Source: Alphaproteobacteria bacterium (GTDB lineage Bacteria > Pseudomonadota > Alphaproteobacteria > Acetobacterales > Acetobacteraceae). From it: a DNA stretch of 64,000 nucleotides. The notes under the pieces are model-generated. The model was given only the letters and a program-made list of their open reading frames with translations. It was not told the origin of the DNA and searched no databases. The DNA is taken from the NCBI GenBank assembly GCA_020850755.1, contig JADZEB010000011.1:1-64000 (forward strand). Reading direction: 5' to 3'. The first letter of the stretch is position 1, and every line of letters starts with the position of its first letter. A program made the translations under genes and the position numbers. This document shows positions 8,604 to 17,420 of this stretch, one piece after another.

Positions 8604-9560
8604 TCAGCCCGGTGCCGCAGCGGCGCGGGCCTGGCGGGCGCGCCGCTCGCCATGGAGCACGATCAGTCCGGCGGCCGCGATCACGCCCGCGCCGAGCCCC
8701 GTCGCCCAGTCGGGAATGTCGCCGAACACCAGCCAGCCCGCGATCGCCGCCCAAATGAGTTGGGTGTAGACGAAGGGCGCCAGCAGCGAGGCCGGCGCGC
8801 GGTTGAAGGCCATGATCAGGAATATGTGGCTGATCGCGCCCATCACGCCGATCATCAGCATCAGCGCCCAGGCCTTGAAGGGCAGCGCCACCCAGACGAA
8901 GGGGGCGATCGGCGTTGTCACCGCGGTTGCCGCCAGCGCGGTGTGCAGCCCCGTGGTCATGACGTCATCCTGCCCGGCGATGCGCCGCGTCAATGTCTGG
9001 TAGAGCGCGAGCGCCACCGCCGCGATCACAACCAGCGCCGCGGCCGGATGCGTCACGCCGAGGCCGGGTCGGATCACCACCAGCACACCGGCAAAGCCAA
9101 GCAACACCGCCGCCCAGCGCAGCGCGCCCACCCGCTCGCCCAGCATGCGCGCAGCAAGCACGGTCAGCATCAACGGGCTGACGAAGGTTATGGCGGTCGC
9201 CTCGGCCAGCGGCAGGTAGTGCACGCCGCTGGCGAAGCAGATCGAGGTGAACAGCAAGAGGAGCGAGCGCGCCGCCTGCAATCCCGGGCGGCGCGGGCGG
9301 TGCCACAGGCTGCGCCCGCGCGCGAGCATGATCAGCACCATCGCCACGAGGTGCGCCCCGAAGCGAACCCACAGCATCAGGAACAAGGGCACGCTGTCGG
9401 TCAGGTACTTGATGGTGGTGTCCATCACCACGAACATGGCGATCGTGAGCATCAGCAGCAGCACGCCGGCCACCGGCGCGTCGCTGCGCCCATCGTGGTG
9501 CGCGGCCACGGGCGCCGCAGCCGGCGGGGCGGCCTGCGGTGATGGCGTTCCTGCTGTCAT
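8604..9560 (-). CDS. DMT-superfamily (EamA) transporter, first of a tandem pair
   Basis: Ten-helix exporter of 318 aa, paralogous to the next gene 13 bp downstream. Shared landmarks are FVVMDTTIKYLTD, PLAEATAITFVSPLML, VVIRPGLGVTHP and the near-identical NRAPASLLAPFVYTQLIWA. The ATG at 9560 is chosen because the hydrophobic core begins about 30 residues later; the frame remains open upstream but that sequence lies over the TPP-enzyme gene. It is 59 bp downstream of that gene, so the set may form one transcript. Confidence 0.88.
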   Translation of the reverse strand: MTAGTPSPQAAPPAAAPVAAHHDGRSDAPVAGVLLLMLTIAMFVVMDTTIKYLTDSVPLFLMLWVRFGAHLVAMVLIMLARGRSLWHRPRRPGLQAARSLLLLFTSICFASGVHYLPLAEATAITFVSPLMLTVLAARMLGERVGALRWAAVLLGFAGVLVVIRPGLGVTHPAAALVVIAAVALALYQTLTRRIAGQDDVMTTGLHTALAATAVTTPIAPFVWVALPFKAWALMLMIGVMGAISHIFLIMAFNRAPASLLAPFVYTQLIWAAIAGWLVFGDIPDWATGLGAGVIAAAGLIVLHGERRARQARAAAAPG

Positions 9561-9619
9561 TGTCCGCAACCGACCCGGTCGCGCAGCGCAACCGCGCCGG
9601 CCCCGGTGGCACCGGCGCC

Positions 9620-10207
9620 TCAGACGGCGCCCAGGAGCGCGTGGCGGAAGCGGCTCTTGAGATAGGCCCCGTCGGAGGAGGGGAAGGTCTTTTCCGGCTC
9701 GCCTGTGGCGATCTTCGCCACCACCAGCACCGGTCCTGGCGCGGTGTGCAGGGCGCGCCGGGCGGCGGGTATGTCCTCGGCGCGCGAGATCGTCTCCGTG
9801 ACCGGGAAGCCCGCCGCGCGCGCCATGCCGGCCAGATCGACGCCGAGCGCCGTATGGGTGGCCTGCCCGCCGGTCTCGCCATACTGGCCGTTGTCGAGCA
9901 CGCAGATCGCCAGGTTGGCCGGGCGCTTGGCGCCGATGGTCGCAAGCGCGCCGGCGCCCATCAGCATCTCGCCATCGCCGCTGATCACGAGCACGCGCCG
10001 GGCTGGCTGCGCCAGCGCCACGCCCATCCCGATCATCGCCGCCCCGCCCATCGCGCCCCATAACGGGAAGCTGAGCGGGGTGTCGCCGGCAGCGGTGATG
10101 TCCCAGGCGGGAGAGCCCAGCCCGGCGATCACCAGCAGCCCGCCCCTGTCGGCCAGGAGGGCAGAGACCAGGGCCCGGCGGTCGAGCCTGTCGGCGGCGG
10201 TGGACAT
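9620..10207 (-). CDS. TPP-binding domain protein (beta half of a decarboxylase, ComE-like)
   Basis: Stand-alone C-terminal thiamine-diphosphate domain of 195 aa. The cofactor motif is GDGEMLMGAGAL...VLDNGQYGETGG, and the start region FPLWGAMGGAAMIGMGVAL matches the pyrimidine-side contact of the beta chains of sulfopyruvate and phosphonopyruvate decarboxylases. Such enzymes need a PYR-domain partner, encoded separately or fused. No PYR partner lies beside it. The frame is open upstream of the ATG at 10207 but shows no family similarity. Substrate not predictable. Confidence 0.72.
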   Translation of the reverse strand: MSTAADRLDRRALVSALLADRGGLLVIAGLGSPAWDITAAGDTPLSFPLWGAMGGAAMIGMGVALAQPARRVLVISGDGEMLMGAGALATIGAKRPANLAICVLDNGQYGETGGQATHTALGVDLAGMARAAGFPVTETISRAEDIPAARRALHTAPGPVLVVAKIATGEPEKTFPSSDGAYLKSRFRHALLGAV

Positions 10208-10446
10208 GGCGGAAACGGTCCTCGTTCGGATGATGACGGGCGGCGCCGGCGCAATACCGCACGGCGACCGGCCAGAAAGGCCGTGCGCCCAGGCGCGCAA
10301 GGCCGGGCGCATCCTCGCCCGCAGCGGCCCTGTTCACAAGGGTCCGCGTGCCATCGGCGCCGCGCGGCCATGCCGGCAGTCATGCCTGGTTTGGGCGGTC
10401 CATTCGCGTGCCGCGTTCCGCCCCGATCGCAGCCGGGCCGCGCCGG

Positions 10447-10656
10447 CTACTCGGTCTTGGTCAGTCCCACCGCCGCGCGTCGGCCATTGGCCTGCTGCTC
10501 GATCTCGAACTGCACCTTCTGGCCTTCGGTCAGGGTGCGCAGTCCGGCCTTCTGGACGGCGGAGATGTGGACGAACACGTCCTTGCTCCCGTCCTCGGGA
10601 CCGATGAACCCGTAGCCCTTGCTCGGGTTGAACCATTTCACTGTGCCCACGGGCAT
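10447..10656 (-). CDS. cspA: Cold-shock-domain protein
   Basis: 69-aa single-stranded nucleic-acid-binding protein (five-stranded OB fold). RNP1 is [14 protein letters not shown]2 is VFVHIS, and the start is [14 protein letters not shown], canonical for CspA-family RNA chaperones. The ATG at 10656 fits the usual N-terminus. The long leader upstream (about 390 bp without another gene) may hold the cold-responsive 5' UTR usual for this family, though I cannot show that from sequence. Confidence 0.93.
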   Translation of the reverse strand: MPVGTVKWFNPSKGYGFIGPEDGSKDVFVHISAVQKAGLRTLTEGQKVQFEIEQQANGRRAAVGLTKTE

Positions 10657-11050
10657 GGAGCCAGCCTCTCCCTTGCGGCGGGCCGGGCTGCGGGTCCGGA
10701 CGGGCTTCCGATTGGGCTTGCCGGCAGGCGGCCGCGCCGCTGCGACGGCCTCTGCGCGACGGGGCGAGCACCGCTGCGCCGGCCCAAGGGAGCACCGTGG
10801 CAACCGGATCGGCGACGGCCTCGCTCGGACGACGATCGCCATGCCATGCGTTGGGCCGGCAACCTGACGTTCAGATCGGCACGGCGGGGCGGGCCTTGTT
10901 GGCGGCTGGCCCGTCTGGTCCCGACGGCCGAGGCCTCGCCAGACGGCGCGGGGCTGGCCCGACGATAAGGGGAAACGGTCGCCTGGCGCAACAATCGCGC
11001 GCGGGCGCGCGGGCGGCCGCGCTTGCCGGGCGGACGGTCGCGACGTCAGC
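10657..11050. other. Intergenic region between cspA and gcrA
   Basis: About 390 bp of very GC-rich DNA with no recognisable coding sequence on either strand. It should contain the promoter and leader of cspA. No clear sigma70 hexamers stand out to me. Confidence 0.5.
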
Positions 11051-11509
11051 TCAGGCGGCGCTTTCCTGGCCCTGGCGGTCGGCCTTGGCGCGGACATAGG
11101 CCTGCGCCGCATGTTCGGCGCAGTATGGCTTGCCGTAGAGGGCGGGCGCGTCGCAGAAGCGGAAGCCGGTCTTGCCCGGCTCGCCGATCGGCCAGCAGCA
11201 GGCCGTGTTGCCAAGCCGCGGCGCCGGGCGCGGCGGCGGCGGCGGCGCGCTCGGGCGCGGGGTTAGTGGCGTCACCACCGCGGCGGCAGCCACCGCGGCC
11301 GAGACGGCGCGCGGCACGGTGGCCGGGCGCGGCGAGGCGGGCTTGGCCGAACGGCGGATCGGCGAGGGCCGTGACGGCAGATTAAGCCGGTGCGCCTTGC
11401 CAACCACGGCATTCTTGGAAATGCCCATGCGGCGGCCGATCTCGGCGGTGGACAAGCCCTCAGCCCACAGCGCGCGCAGCTGCTCGATCTGCTGCTCGGT
11501 CCAGTCCAT
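11051..11509 (-). CDS. gcrA: GcrA cell-cycle regulator
   Basis: 152-aa GcrA-family transcription cofactor which, in Caulobacter, binds sigma70-RNAP and methylated GANTC promoters to drive cell-cycle genes. The N-terminal helix-turn-helix [20 protein letters not shown] is followed by [20 protein letters not shown], an Ala/Pro-rich linker (about residues 50-100) and the Cys-rich end ([26 protein letters not shown]). The ATG at 11509 follows a GGAGCAGG box. This family is essentially alphaproteobacterial and supports the taxonomic placement. Confidence 0.94.
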   Translation of the reverse strand: MDWTEQQIEQLRALWAEGLSTAEIGRRMGISKNAVVGKAHRLNLPSRPSPIRRSAKPASPRPATVPRAVSAAVAAAAVVTPLTPRPSAPPPPPRPAPRLGNTACCWPIGEPGKTGFRFCDAPALYGKPYCAEHAAQAYVRAKADRQGQESAA

Positions 11510-11707
11510 GACGCCTGCTCCCGCCCCGATTGCCCGTTGCCGGCCGCCCATTGTTGGTCCGAGCGCGCCGAAAGGCCACAAGGTTTGGTAGCAAATGCGA
11601 ACAGTGCGCGCAAGCGATTGGGGGTGACACAATATCTAGAGGCGAATTTCTCGCGCCCAGGCGTGGCCGATCGGCAACGCTTTCACTAACCGGTAGCGCC
11701 AGGCTCC

Positions 11708-12481
11708 TCAGCGCCGCAATGCGACCCCGCCATCGATCGTGACGATCGTGGCCGAGGTGTAGGCCGAGCGCGGGCTGACCAGGAAGGCGGCCATGTCCGC
11801 GATCTCCTGCGGCGTCGCGGCACGTCCGCGCGGCAGCGCCTTGGTCAGTTCCTGCCAGCGGCCCTCCTCGCCCAGCTCGGCCTTCGCCCGGCGCTTCATC
11901 AGCGCGATCAGCCGGTCGGTCGCGGTCGGGCCGGGATTGATCGCCAGCACCCGCACCCCGAAATCGAGGCTGCGCGCGCCGAGCGCGCGGGTGAAGGCCA
12001 TCAGCCCGGCATTGCCTGCCGTGCCGGCGATGTAGTTGAAATCGGGCTTCTCGCCGGCCGATCCGATGATGTTCAGGATGACGCCATCGCCGCGCGCCTT
12101 CATGCGCTCGAAATAGGCGCGGCACATGTTGATGAAGCCGAACACCTTCAGGTCCCAGGCATTGCGCCAGGTGGGCTCGTCCACTGCCAGCAGGTCGCCT
12201 CCGGGTATGGCGCCGGCATTGTTGATGAGGATGTCGATATCCGGATGCTCGGCGCACAGCGCGCGTGCGACCTCGCCCTTGGACAGATCGGCCGGGCGGA
12301 TCGCGACATTGACCTGGAAGCGCCCGCGCAGGGCATCACGCGCCGCGGCGAGTGTCTCGGCCGAGCGCGCCACCAGGATGACATTGCAGCCCTCGGCGGC
12401 GAGCGATTCCGCGCAAGCCAGCCCGATCCCCTTCGAGCCACCGGTGATGAGCGCCGTCTTGCCGGCAAGCCTGAGATCCAT
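11708..12481 (-). CDS. Short-chain dehydrogenase/reductase lacking the catalytic Lys
   Basis: 257-aa Rossmann-fold protein. The nucleotide site is TGGSKGIG (residues 13-20), followed by NNAG at 87-90. Catalytic Ser141 and Tyr150 are present, but the position of the YxxxK lysine holds Thr154 (YIAGTAGNAG). The closing AINPGPTATDR and IVTIDGG blocks are typical. An atypical SDR subgroup with YIAGxxGN may exist, so this need not be a dead enzyme. It sits between gcrA and an acetamidase gene in the same orientation. Substrate unknown. Confidence 0.85.
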   Translation of the reverse strand: MDLRLAGKTALITGGSKGIGLACAESLAAEGCNVILVARSAETLAAARDALRGRFQVNVAIRPADLSKGEVARALCAEHPDIDILINNAGAIPGGDLLAVDEPTWRNAWDLKVFGFINMCRAYFERMKARGDGVILNIIGSAGEKPDFNYIAGTAGNAGLMAFTRALGARSLDFGVRVLAINPGPTATDRLIALMKRRAKAELGEEGRWQELTKALPRGRAATPQEIADMAAFLVSPRSAYTSATIVTIDGGVALRR

Positions 12482-12555
12482 GCTGCGTTCCCCTGCGCGC
12501 GCCCGCGGGCGCCGGTGGCTGGTTTCGGTCTGCGTCCGGCCGCGATGCGCGCCGG

Positions 12556-13509
12556 CTAGATCAGGTTCTTGGCCAGCATGCCGTGCACGCCCTTGACGCC
12601 ATTCACGGTCTGCGTGACGCGGAAATCCACCGCCAACGAGCAGAGCTGGTAGGCATCGGCGGGCGAAAGGTTGCTGCGCCCGGCGATGAAGGCGATCATC
12701 TCGCGCAGGGCCTGCTTCATCGCCTGGTCCAGGTCCTCGTTCAGCCCCATGCTGATAAAGTGCGTGGGCGTCTCGGCGCGCGGGAAGGCGAGCGCCTTCC
12801 GGCCAGCCTGCGCCTTGTGCAGGTGGAAGGTGAAGGTGCCGGTCAGGCACATCTCCAGCGCGGTGACGCACACCTCGCCATCGCCCTGCACGCCATGCCC
12901 GTCGCCGCAGGAGAACAGCGCACCCTTGTTGTAGACCGGCAGGAACAGGGTGGTGCCGGCGACCAGCTCCTTGTTGTCGAGATTGCCGCCATGCTCGCGC
13001 GGCTCCTTCGAGCCGATCGCGCTGTAGACCGCCGGCGGGGCCACGCCCATCACCCCGAAGAAGGGCCTGAGCGCGAGCCTGGTGCCCCAGGGCAGGGCGC
13101 AAGTCCGCTCGGCGCGATCGACCGGGATGTGCAGGATGCGCAGATAGGGGAAGTCCTCGGGGATGGTGCCGACCAGAGGGCGGAAATTGTTGTAGCCCCA
13201 GTCCCAGCCGAGCTCGATCGCCTCGATCTTCACCTCCAGCATGTCGCCGGGCTCGGCGCCCTCGATCGCCACCGGGCCGGTCAGCATGTGCCGGCCGAGC
13301 TTGGGCTGGCACTGCTTCAGGATCGCCTCCGCCGCCGGGTGCATCTTGAGCGGCGAGCCGGGCGGGGGCACCGCCTCGGGCGTGCAGGAGACACACTCCA
13401 TCGTCACCGTATCGCCCGATGGGATCGTGAGGAGCGGCTTGAGAGCGGCATCGAAATAGCCCCAATGCACGGTATCGGGGCTGGCGGCGATGCGGTGATG
13501 GTGGGCCAT
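12556..13509 (-). CDS. Acetamidase/formamidase family protein
   Basis: 317-aa FmdA/AmdA-family amidohydrolase, which releases ammonia from formamide, acetamide or similar small amides. Family landmarks are HWGYFDAALKPLLTIPSGDTVTME near the N-terminus (seen as HWGYFDA and SGDTVTMEC), TGPVAIEGAEPGDMLEV, PHFGV-like FFGVMGVAP, GGNLDNKELVAGTTLFLPV and the metal-site block GDGHGVQGDGEVC. It is 74 bp upstream of the SDR gene in the same direction. Which amide it uses cannot be read from sequence. Confidence 0.88.
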   Translation of the reverse strand: MAHHHRIAASPDTVHWGYFDAALKPLLTIPSGDTVTMECVSCTPEAVPPPGSPLKMHPAAEAILKQCQPKLGRHMLTGPVAIEGAEPGDMLEVKIEAIELGWDWGYNNFRPLVGTIPEDFPYLRILHIPVDRAERTCALPWGTRLALRPFFGVMGVAPPAVYSAIGSKEPREHGGNLDNKELVAGTTLFLPVYNKGALFSCGDGHGVQGDGEVCVTALEMCLTGTFTFHLHKAQAGRKALAFPRAETPTHFISMGLNEDLDQAMKQALREMIAFIAGRSNLSPADAYQLCSLAVDFRVTQTVNGVKGVHGMLAKNLI

Positions 13510-13613
13510 GGCGGCGTGTGCCTTTTCGCTGGGTCCGGACTCGCCGCCGATCACGCCAGAGAGCGGCCCGCCGGTCAATCGAGCGCGTGCGCCGCGCGCG
13601 TTGGCGGACGCCG

Positions 13614-14600
13614 CTACAGCCAGCCGCGGCGGCGGAAGTACCAGATCGGCAGGAGCGCCGATGCCAGCATCGCCAGGAGCGCCAGCGGATAGCCGAACCA
13701 CTGGCCAAGCTCCGGCATGAAGCGGAAATTCATGCCGTAGATGCTGGCGATCAGCGTCGGCGGCATCATCGCCACCGACACCACGGTGAAGGTCTTGATG
13801 ATCGCCATCTGCTCGATATTGATCACGCCGAGCGTGGCGTCGAGCAGGAAGGTCGCCTTGTTGGTCATCGAGTTGCCATGCTCGACCAGCGAACGGACGT
13901 CGCGCACCAGGGTCTTGATGCGCGGCTGGTTCTCCTTGCGGATGCAGGAGACGCGCTCGGCGCCGACGAAGGTCAGGATGCGCGACAGGCCGAGCAGGGT
14001 CTCCGAGATGCGGCTGGTCACCTCGCCCACGCGGCCGAGCGTGATCAGGGTCTGCTTCAGCTCCGCATCGCGTTCCGAGGCACGGCGCATCGCCGCGCTT
14101 TTCGCGACGAAGGCCTGGTGGCTGGCGCGGTCCATCTCGGTGCCCAGTCGCTCCAGTATGTCGGCGAGCCGGTCTACGATCTGCTCGAACAGGCCGAGCA
14201 TCACGCCATCGGCCGAACCAAGAAGCTGCGGCGATTTCGCCGCACGCGCCGAGAAGGTGCCGAAGGCCTTGGGCGTGGCGTAGCGGATCGTCACCAGCAG
14301 GTTCGGCGCCAGCACGAAGGTAGCGGCCGAGGTGGCCATCTGCGCGGTCTCCGCCGAGTGCAGCAGCGGCGCGGTGAGGAACAGCACCTCGCCCTCGCGA
14401 TACAGGCGCGAGGAGCTCTCGATCTCCTGCATCTCCTCGCGCGTGGGCAGTTCCAGCGCCAGCGCCTGCTCCACCAGTGCTGCTTCCGCCTGGGTCGGGT
14501 TGAGCATGTCGATCCATACGGCGCGGCGCAGCACCCCGGGCTCGTGCCCGACATCGTGCACGAGAAGCTTGCCGCCCTCGATCGTGTAGCTGCTCAGCAT
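13614..14600 (-). CDS. corA: CorA-family Mg2+/Co2+ transporter
   Basis: 328-aa pentameric divalent-metal channel. A long N-terminal alpha/beta and helical cytoplasmic domain comes first, then two C-terminal membrane helices joined by the selectivity motif YGMNF (about residue 295). The tail WYFRRRGWL is basic, as in other CorA proteins. The sequence PTREEMQEIE near residue 52 matches the family N-terminal domain. It lies downstream of the mtn genes in the same orientation, though a shared transcript is not certain. Confidence 0.94.
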   Translation of the reverse strand: MLSSYTIEGGKLLVHDVGHEPGVLRRAVWIDMLNPTQAEAALVEQALALELPTREEMQEIESSSRLYREGEVLFLTAPLLHSAETAQMATSAATFVLAPNLLVTIRYATPKAFGTFSARAAKSPQLLGSADGVMLGLFEQIVDRLADILERLGTEMDRASHQAFVAKSAAMRRASERDAELKQTLITLGRVGEVTSRISETLLGLSRILTFVGAERVSCIRKENQPRIKTLVRDVRSLVEHGNSMTNKATFLLDATLGVINIEQMAIIKTFTVVSVAMMPPTLIASIYGMNFRFMPELGQWFGYPLALLAMLASALLPIWYFRRRGWL

Positions 14601-14691
14601 GCGCTGGTTCCCGTCCGCGGCTTCCCGGCCGGCCCGTCACCCTGTAGCCCATGGCACCGGGCGAAGTCACCCGCAAATCGCCGGCGGCGGG

Positions 14692-15411
14692 TCAATCGGT
14701 GGCGGAGGGGACGGGCAGGCCGAACAGGCGCGCAACGGCGGGGAAATCGGGCACCGCCGGATGGGTGCCGGCCAGCCGCGTGCCATCCTCGGGCCGCACG
14801 AGCTGGCAGGTGCGCAGGCCTGCCGCGCGCGCGGCATCGAGCTCGCCCGCATGGTCGGACAGGAACAGCACCGCTTCCGGCGGCGTTGCGATCGCCTCGG
14901 CGATCCTGCGGTAGCTCGCCGCCTCCAGCTTGGGGCCGGTGGTGGTGTCGAAATAGCCGCGGAAGCAGGGCGTGAGGTCGCCCTGCCCGGCATGGCCGAA
15001 GATCAGCTTCTGCGCCGCGACCGAGCCCGAGGAATAGACATAGATCGCAAGCCCCCGCCCGGCCCAAAGCCTGAGGCAGGCCGCCGCGTCCGGATAGACA
15101 TGGCCCTTGAGCTCGCCGCTGCGATAGCCCTCCTGCCAGATCAGCCCCTGGAGCGCTTTCAGCGCCGTGACCTTGCGGTCGGTCGCGATCCAGCGCTTGA
15201 GCGCGGCGCGCACGTCATTGTCGCCTTCCGCGGCGGCGATCTCCACCGCCTCGGCGACCAGTCGCTGCACCTCGGGGACGTTGCGGTTGGCCTCGAGGAA
15301 GCTGTCGATGCGCGAGGCGGCGAAGGGGAACAGCATCTCCTTGACGAAGGCGATCGCGCTCGTCGTGCCTTCGATATCGGTGACAAGGGCACGGATCGCC
15401 GCTTCGCCCAT
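14692..15411 (-). CDS. mtnC: Enolase-phosphatase E1 (methionine salvage)
   Basis: HAD-family bifunctional enzyme of 239 aa that enolises and dephosphorylates 2,3-diketo-5-methylthiopentyl-1-phosphate to acireductone. HAD motif I is TDIEGTTSAIAFVKEMLFPFA, motif II YVYSSGSVAAQKLIFG, then FDTTTGPKLEAASY and motif III/IV FLSDHAGELDAARAAG. The ATG at 15411 gives the normal family start (MGEAAIRALVTDIEGTT). It is 35 bp downstream of mtnD, and mtnB-mtnD-mtnC form a compact unit covering three consecutive steps. Confidence 0.95.
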   Translation of the reverse strand: MGEAAIRALVTDIEGTTSAIAFVKEMLFPFAASRIDSFLEANRNVPEVQRLVAEAVEIAAAEGDNDVRAALKRWIATDRKVTALKALQGLIWQEGYRSGELKGHVYPDAAACLRLWAGRGLAIYVYSSGSVAAQKLIFGHAGQGDLTPCFRGYFDTTTGPKLEAASYRRIAEAIATPPEAVLFLSDHAGELDAARAAGLRTCQLVRPEDGTRLAGTHPAVPDFPAVARLFGLPVPSATD

Positions 15412-15446
15412 GGTCCGCCCCGCTTCCTGCTTCGCTTGCCCGCGCC

Positions 15447-15983
15447 TCAGGCCGCCGGGAAGCTGTCCGAGATCTTGTCGCCGGTATAGTGCGGGGTCCA
15501 GCCGGTGGTATCGGTGAACACGCGCAGCGCCACCACATTCGGCCGCTCGCCGGCATCGAACCAGTGCTTGGTGTTGGCCGGCACCGAGATCAGATCGCCT
15601 TCGCTGCACAGGGCGTCGTAGACCTTGCCGTCGACATGCATGAAGAAATGGCCCTCGCCCGCGACGAAGAAGCGCACCTCGTCCTCGGTGTGGATGTGCT
15701 CAGCCAGGAACTTGGCACGGATCGCCGGCAGGTTGGGCGTCTCGGGCGTGATGCGGATCACATCCGCCGTGCCATAGCCCTGCGCGGCCATCAGCCGGTC
15801 GAGATAGGGCTTGTAGGTGGCCATCACCTCCTCGTTGGAGGCATTCGCCGCCGGGCGCGGCAGGTCCCAGCGCTCGAAGCGCACGCCGATCTTCTTCAGT
15901 TCGGCGGCGATCGCCGCGCCATCCTCGGTGCGCACGAGCGGCGTCTCGGGGTCGGTGTCGCGATAGACGGTCAGGCGGCTCAT
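15447..15983 (-). CDS. mtnD: Acireductone dioxygenase
   Basis: 178-aa cupin dioxygenase that converts acireductone to 2-keto-4-methylthiobutyrate plus formate (Fe form) or to an off-pathway product releasing CO (Ni form). Metal ligands lie in EHIHTEDEVRFFVAG (two His and Glu) and NTKHWFD (third His). Its start overlaps the end of mtnB by ATGA, so the two are translationally coupled. The metal identity cannot be read from sequence. Confidence 0.96.
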   Translation of the reverse strand: MSRLTVYRDTDPETPLVRTEDGAAIAAELKKIGVRFERWDLPRPAANASNEEVMATYKPYLDRLMAAQGYGTADVIRITPETPNLPAIRAKFLAEHIHTEDEVRFFVAGEGHFFMHVDGKVYDALCSEGDLISVPANTKHWFDAGERPNVVALRVFTDTTGWTPHYTGDKISDSFPAA

Positions 15984-16651
15984 GGCGCAATCCTCCGTGC
16001 CTCAAGCTCGCAGGCGAGCAGGAATTCCAGGCCCTCCATATGGCGCATCGCCTCGGCCATGTCACGGCCCCAGACATAGACGCCATGCCCGCGGATGAGA
16101 TAGGCGGGCGCCAGCAGCGGGCCGGAGGCGCCGCCCGTTGCGGCACGGGCGTCGAGATAGGCGTCGATCCGGCGCGCAAGGCGGGAAATGTCCTGGTCGT
16201 TGTCGAACAAGGGCAGGGCCACGCGCACCGCATGCGTGTCGATGCCGCGAAAGACCTTGAGCAGCTCGTAGCCTTCCAGCACCAGCTCGGGTGCGGCGAT
16301 GCGGCGCGACAGCAGGGTGGCCGGCACCGAATGGCCGTGCAGCACGGCGGCGCACTCGGCGAAGCGGCGATAGAGCGCGCAATGCAGCCCGGTCTCGGCC
16401 GAGGGGCGGAGCCGGGTCGCTACCGCCCTGCCCTCGGCATCGACCAGCATCACGTCGGCCGGGCCGAGCCGGCCCTTGTGCCGGCCGGAAACCGTGATCG
16501 CCGCCAGCCCGCCCGCAAGCCGCAGGCTGATATTGCCGGCCGTGGCCGGGCACCAGCCGCGCGCATCGAGCCAGCGCCCGGCCTCGGCGATCGCCTCGAC
16601 GGCAGCGGGCGGGGGTGCGGTCGGGGCGGCGCTGGAAGGGGATTCGGGCAT
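15980..16651 (-). CDS. mtnB: Methylthioribulose-1-phosphate dehydratase
   Basis: 223-aa class II aldolase-fold Zn enzyme, the dehydration step of methionine salvage before MtnC. Landmarks are RGWCPATAGNISLRL, TVSGRHKGRL, the zinc-site HGHSVPATLLS with a later RGHGVYVWG histidine, and the Glu-containing LEGYELLK. mtnA and mtnK or an MTA phosphorylase are not in the window, so the first steps must be encoded elsewhere. Confidence 0.94.
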   Translation of the reverse strand: MPESPSSAAPTAPPPAAVEAIAEAGRWLDARGWCPATAGNISLRLAGGLAAITVSGRHKGRLGPADVMLVDAEGRAVATRLRPSAETGLHCALYRRFAECAAVLHGHSVPATLLSRRIAAPELVLEGYELLKVFRGIDTHAVRVALPLFDNDQDISRLARRIDAYLDARAATGGASGPLLAPAYLIRGHGVYVWGRDMAEAMRHMEGLEFLLACELEARRIAP

Positions 16652-16711
16652 GACGGATCGCTCGGTGGCCTGGGTGCGGCGGTTCGGTGGCTTGCAGGCT
16701 GCTGCGCCTAT

Positions 16712-17371
16712 CTAGCCGCGCGCCCAGCCGAACACCACCAGAATGCTGCCCACCACCGCGCTGATGATGACCAGGTCGATGATGATCGCGGCGATGCCGA
16801 TCGCCACCGTGATCCAGAACCAGCGCCGGTCGGCCTCGATGATGGCAAGCGACATCACCACGATCGCAAAGGCCGGGGCCGGATTACCGAACGGGATCGG
16901 CAGCGACAGGAGCACGGCGTTGATCCCGAGCAGCAGCGCCGCCAGCATCTCCACCGGACGCGTCAGCACCAGCCCGCCCGGCTTGACATAGTGTTCGAGC
17001 CGCTCGAGCCGCGGCTTGGCCGCACGCAGGATGCGTTCGAGGTCGGCGCGCGCGATGCTGCGATCGCGGATGATGCGCGGCAGCCAGGGCTTGCGCAGGC
17101 CGATCAGCATCTGCAAGCAAAGGAAGATGATCGGCGTGCCAAGGACACCAGACACGCCGATCATCGGCAGCGGCACCATGTTGGGCAGCGCCAGAACCAG
17201 CATCAGCATGCCGAAGCCGCGCTCGCCCAGCGCGTCGATCAGGTCGCCGAGGCGCACGCGCTCCCCCGGCCACTCGACGACGAAGTCGAGCAGGAGATCG
17301 GAGGTGCGGCGGTGCTGGCCCTCGGCTACATGCGGATCGGGCGCGGCCTGCGGATCGGCGGATGCGGCCAT
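16712..17371 (-). CDS. exoD: ExoD-family membrane protein
   Basis: 219-aa ExoD-type protein, named from a Sinorhizobium gene affecting exopolysaccharide and alkali tolerance. It has the motif RVRLGDLIDALGERGFGMLML followed by LALPNMVPLPMIGVSGVLG (seen as GERGFGML and LPNMVPLP), then three or four more membrane helices. The ATG at 17371 is chosen because similarity begins soon after it. The biochemical function of the family is unknown. Confidence 0.88.
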   Translation of the reverse strand: MAASADPQAAPDPHVAEGQHRRTSDLLLDFVVEWPGERVRLGDLIDALGERGFGMLMLVLALPNMVPLPMIGVSGVLGTPIIFLCLQMLIGLRKPWLPRIIRDRSIARADLERILRAAKPRLERLEHYVKPGGLVLTRPVEMLAALLLGINAVLLSLPIPFGNPAPAFAIVVMSLAIIEADRRWFWITVAIGIAAIIIDLVIISAVVGSILVVFGWARG

Positions 17372-17420
17372 GTATGAACCGTGGCGGAGCCCCTGGCTGG
17401 ATCGGCGTCGGTAGCGGCAA

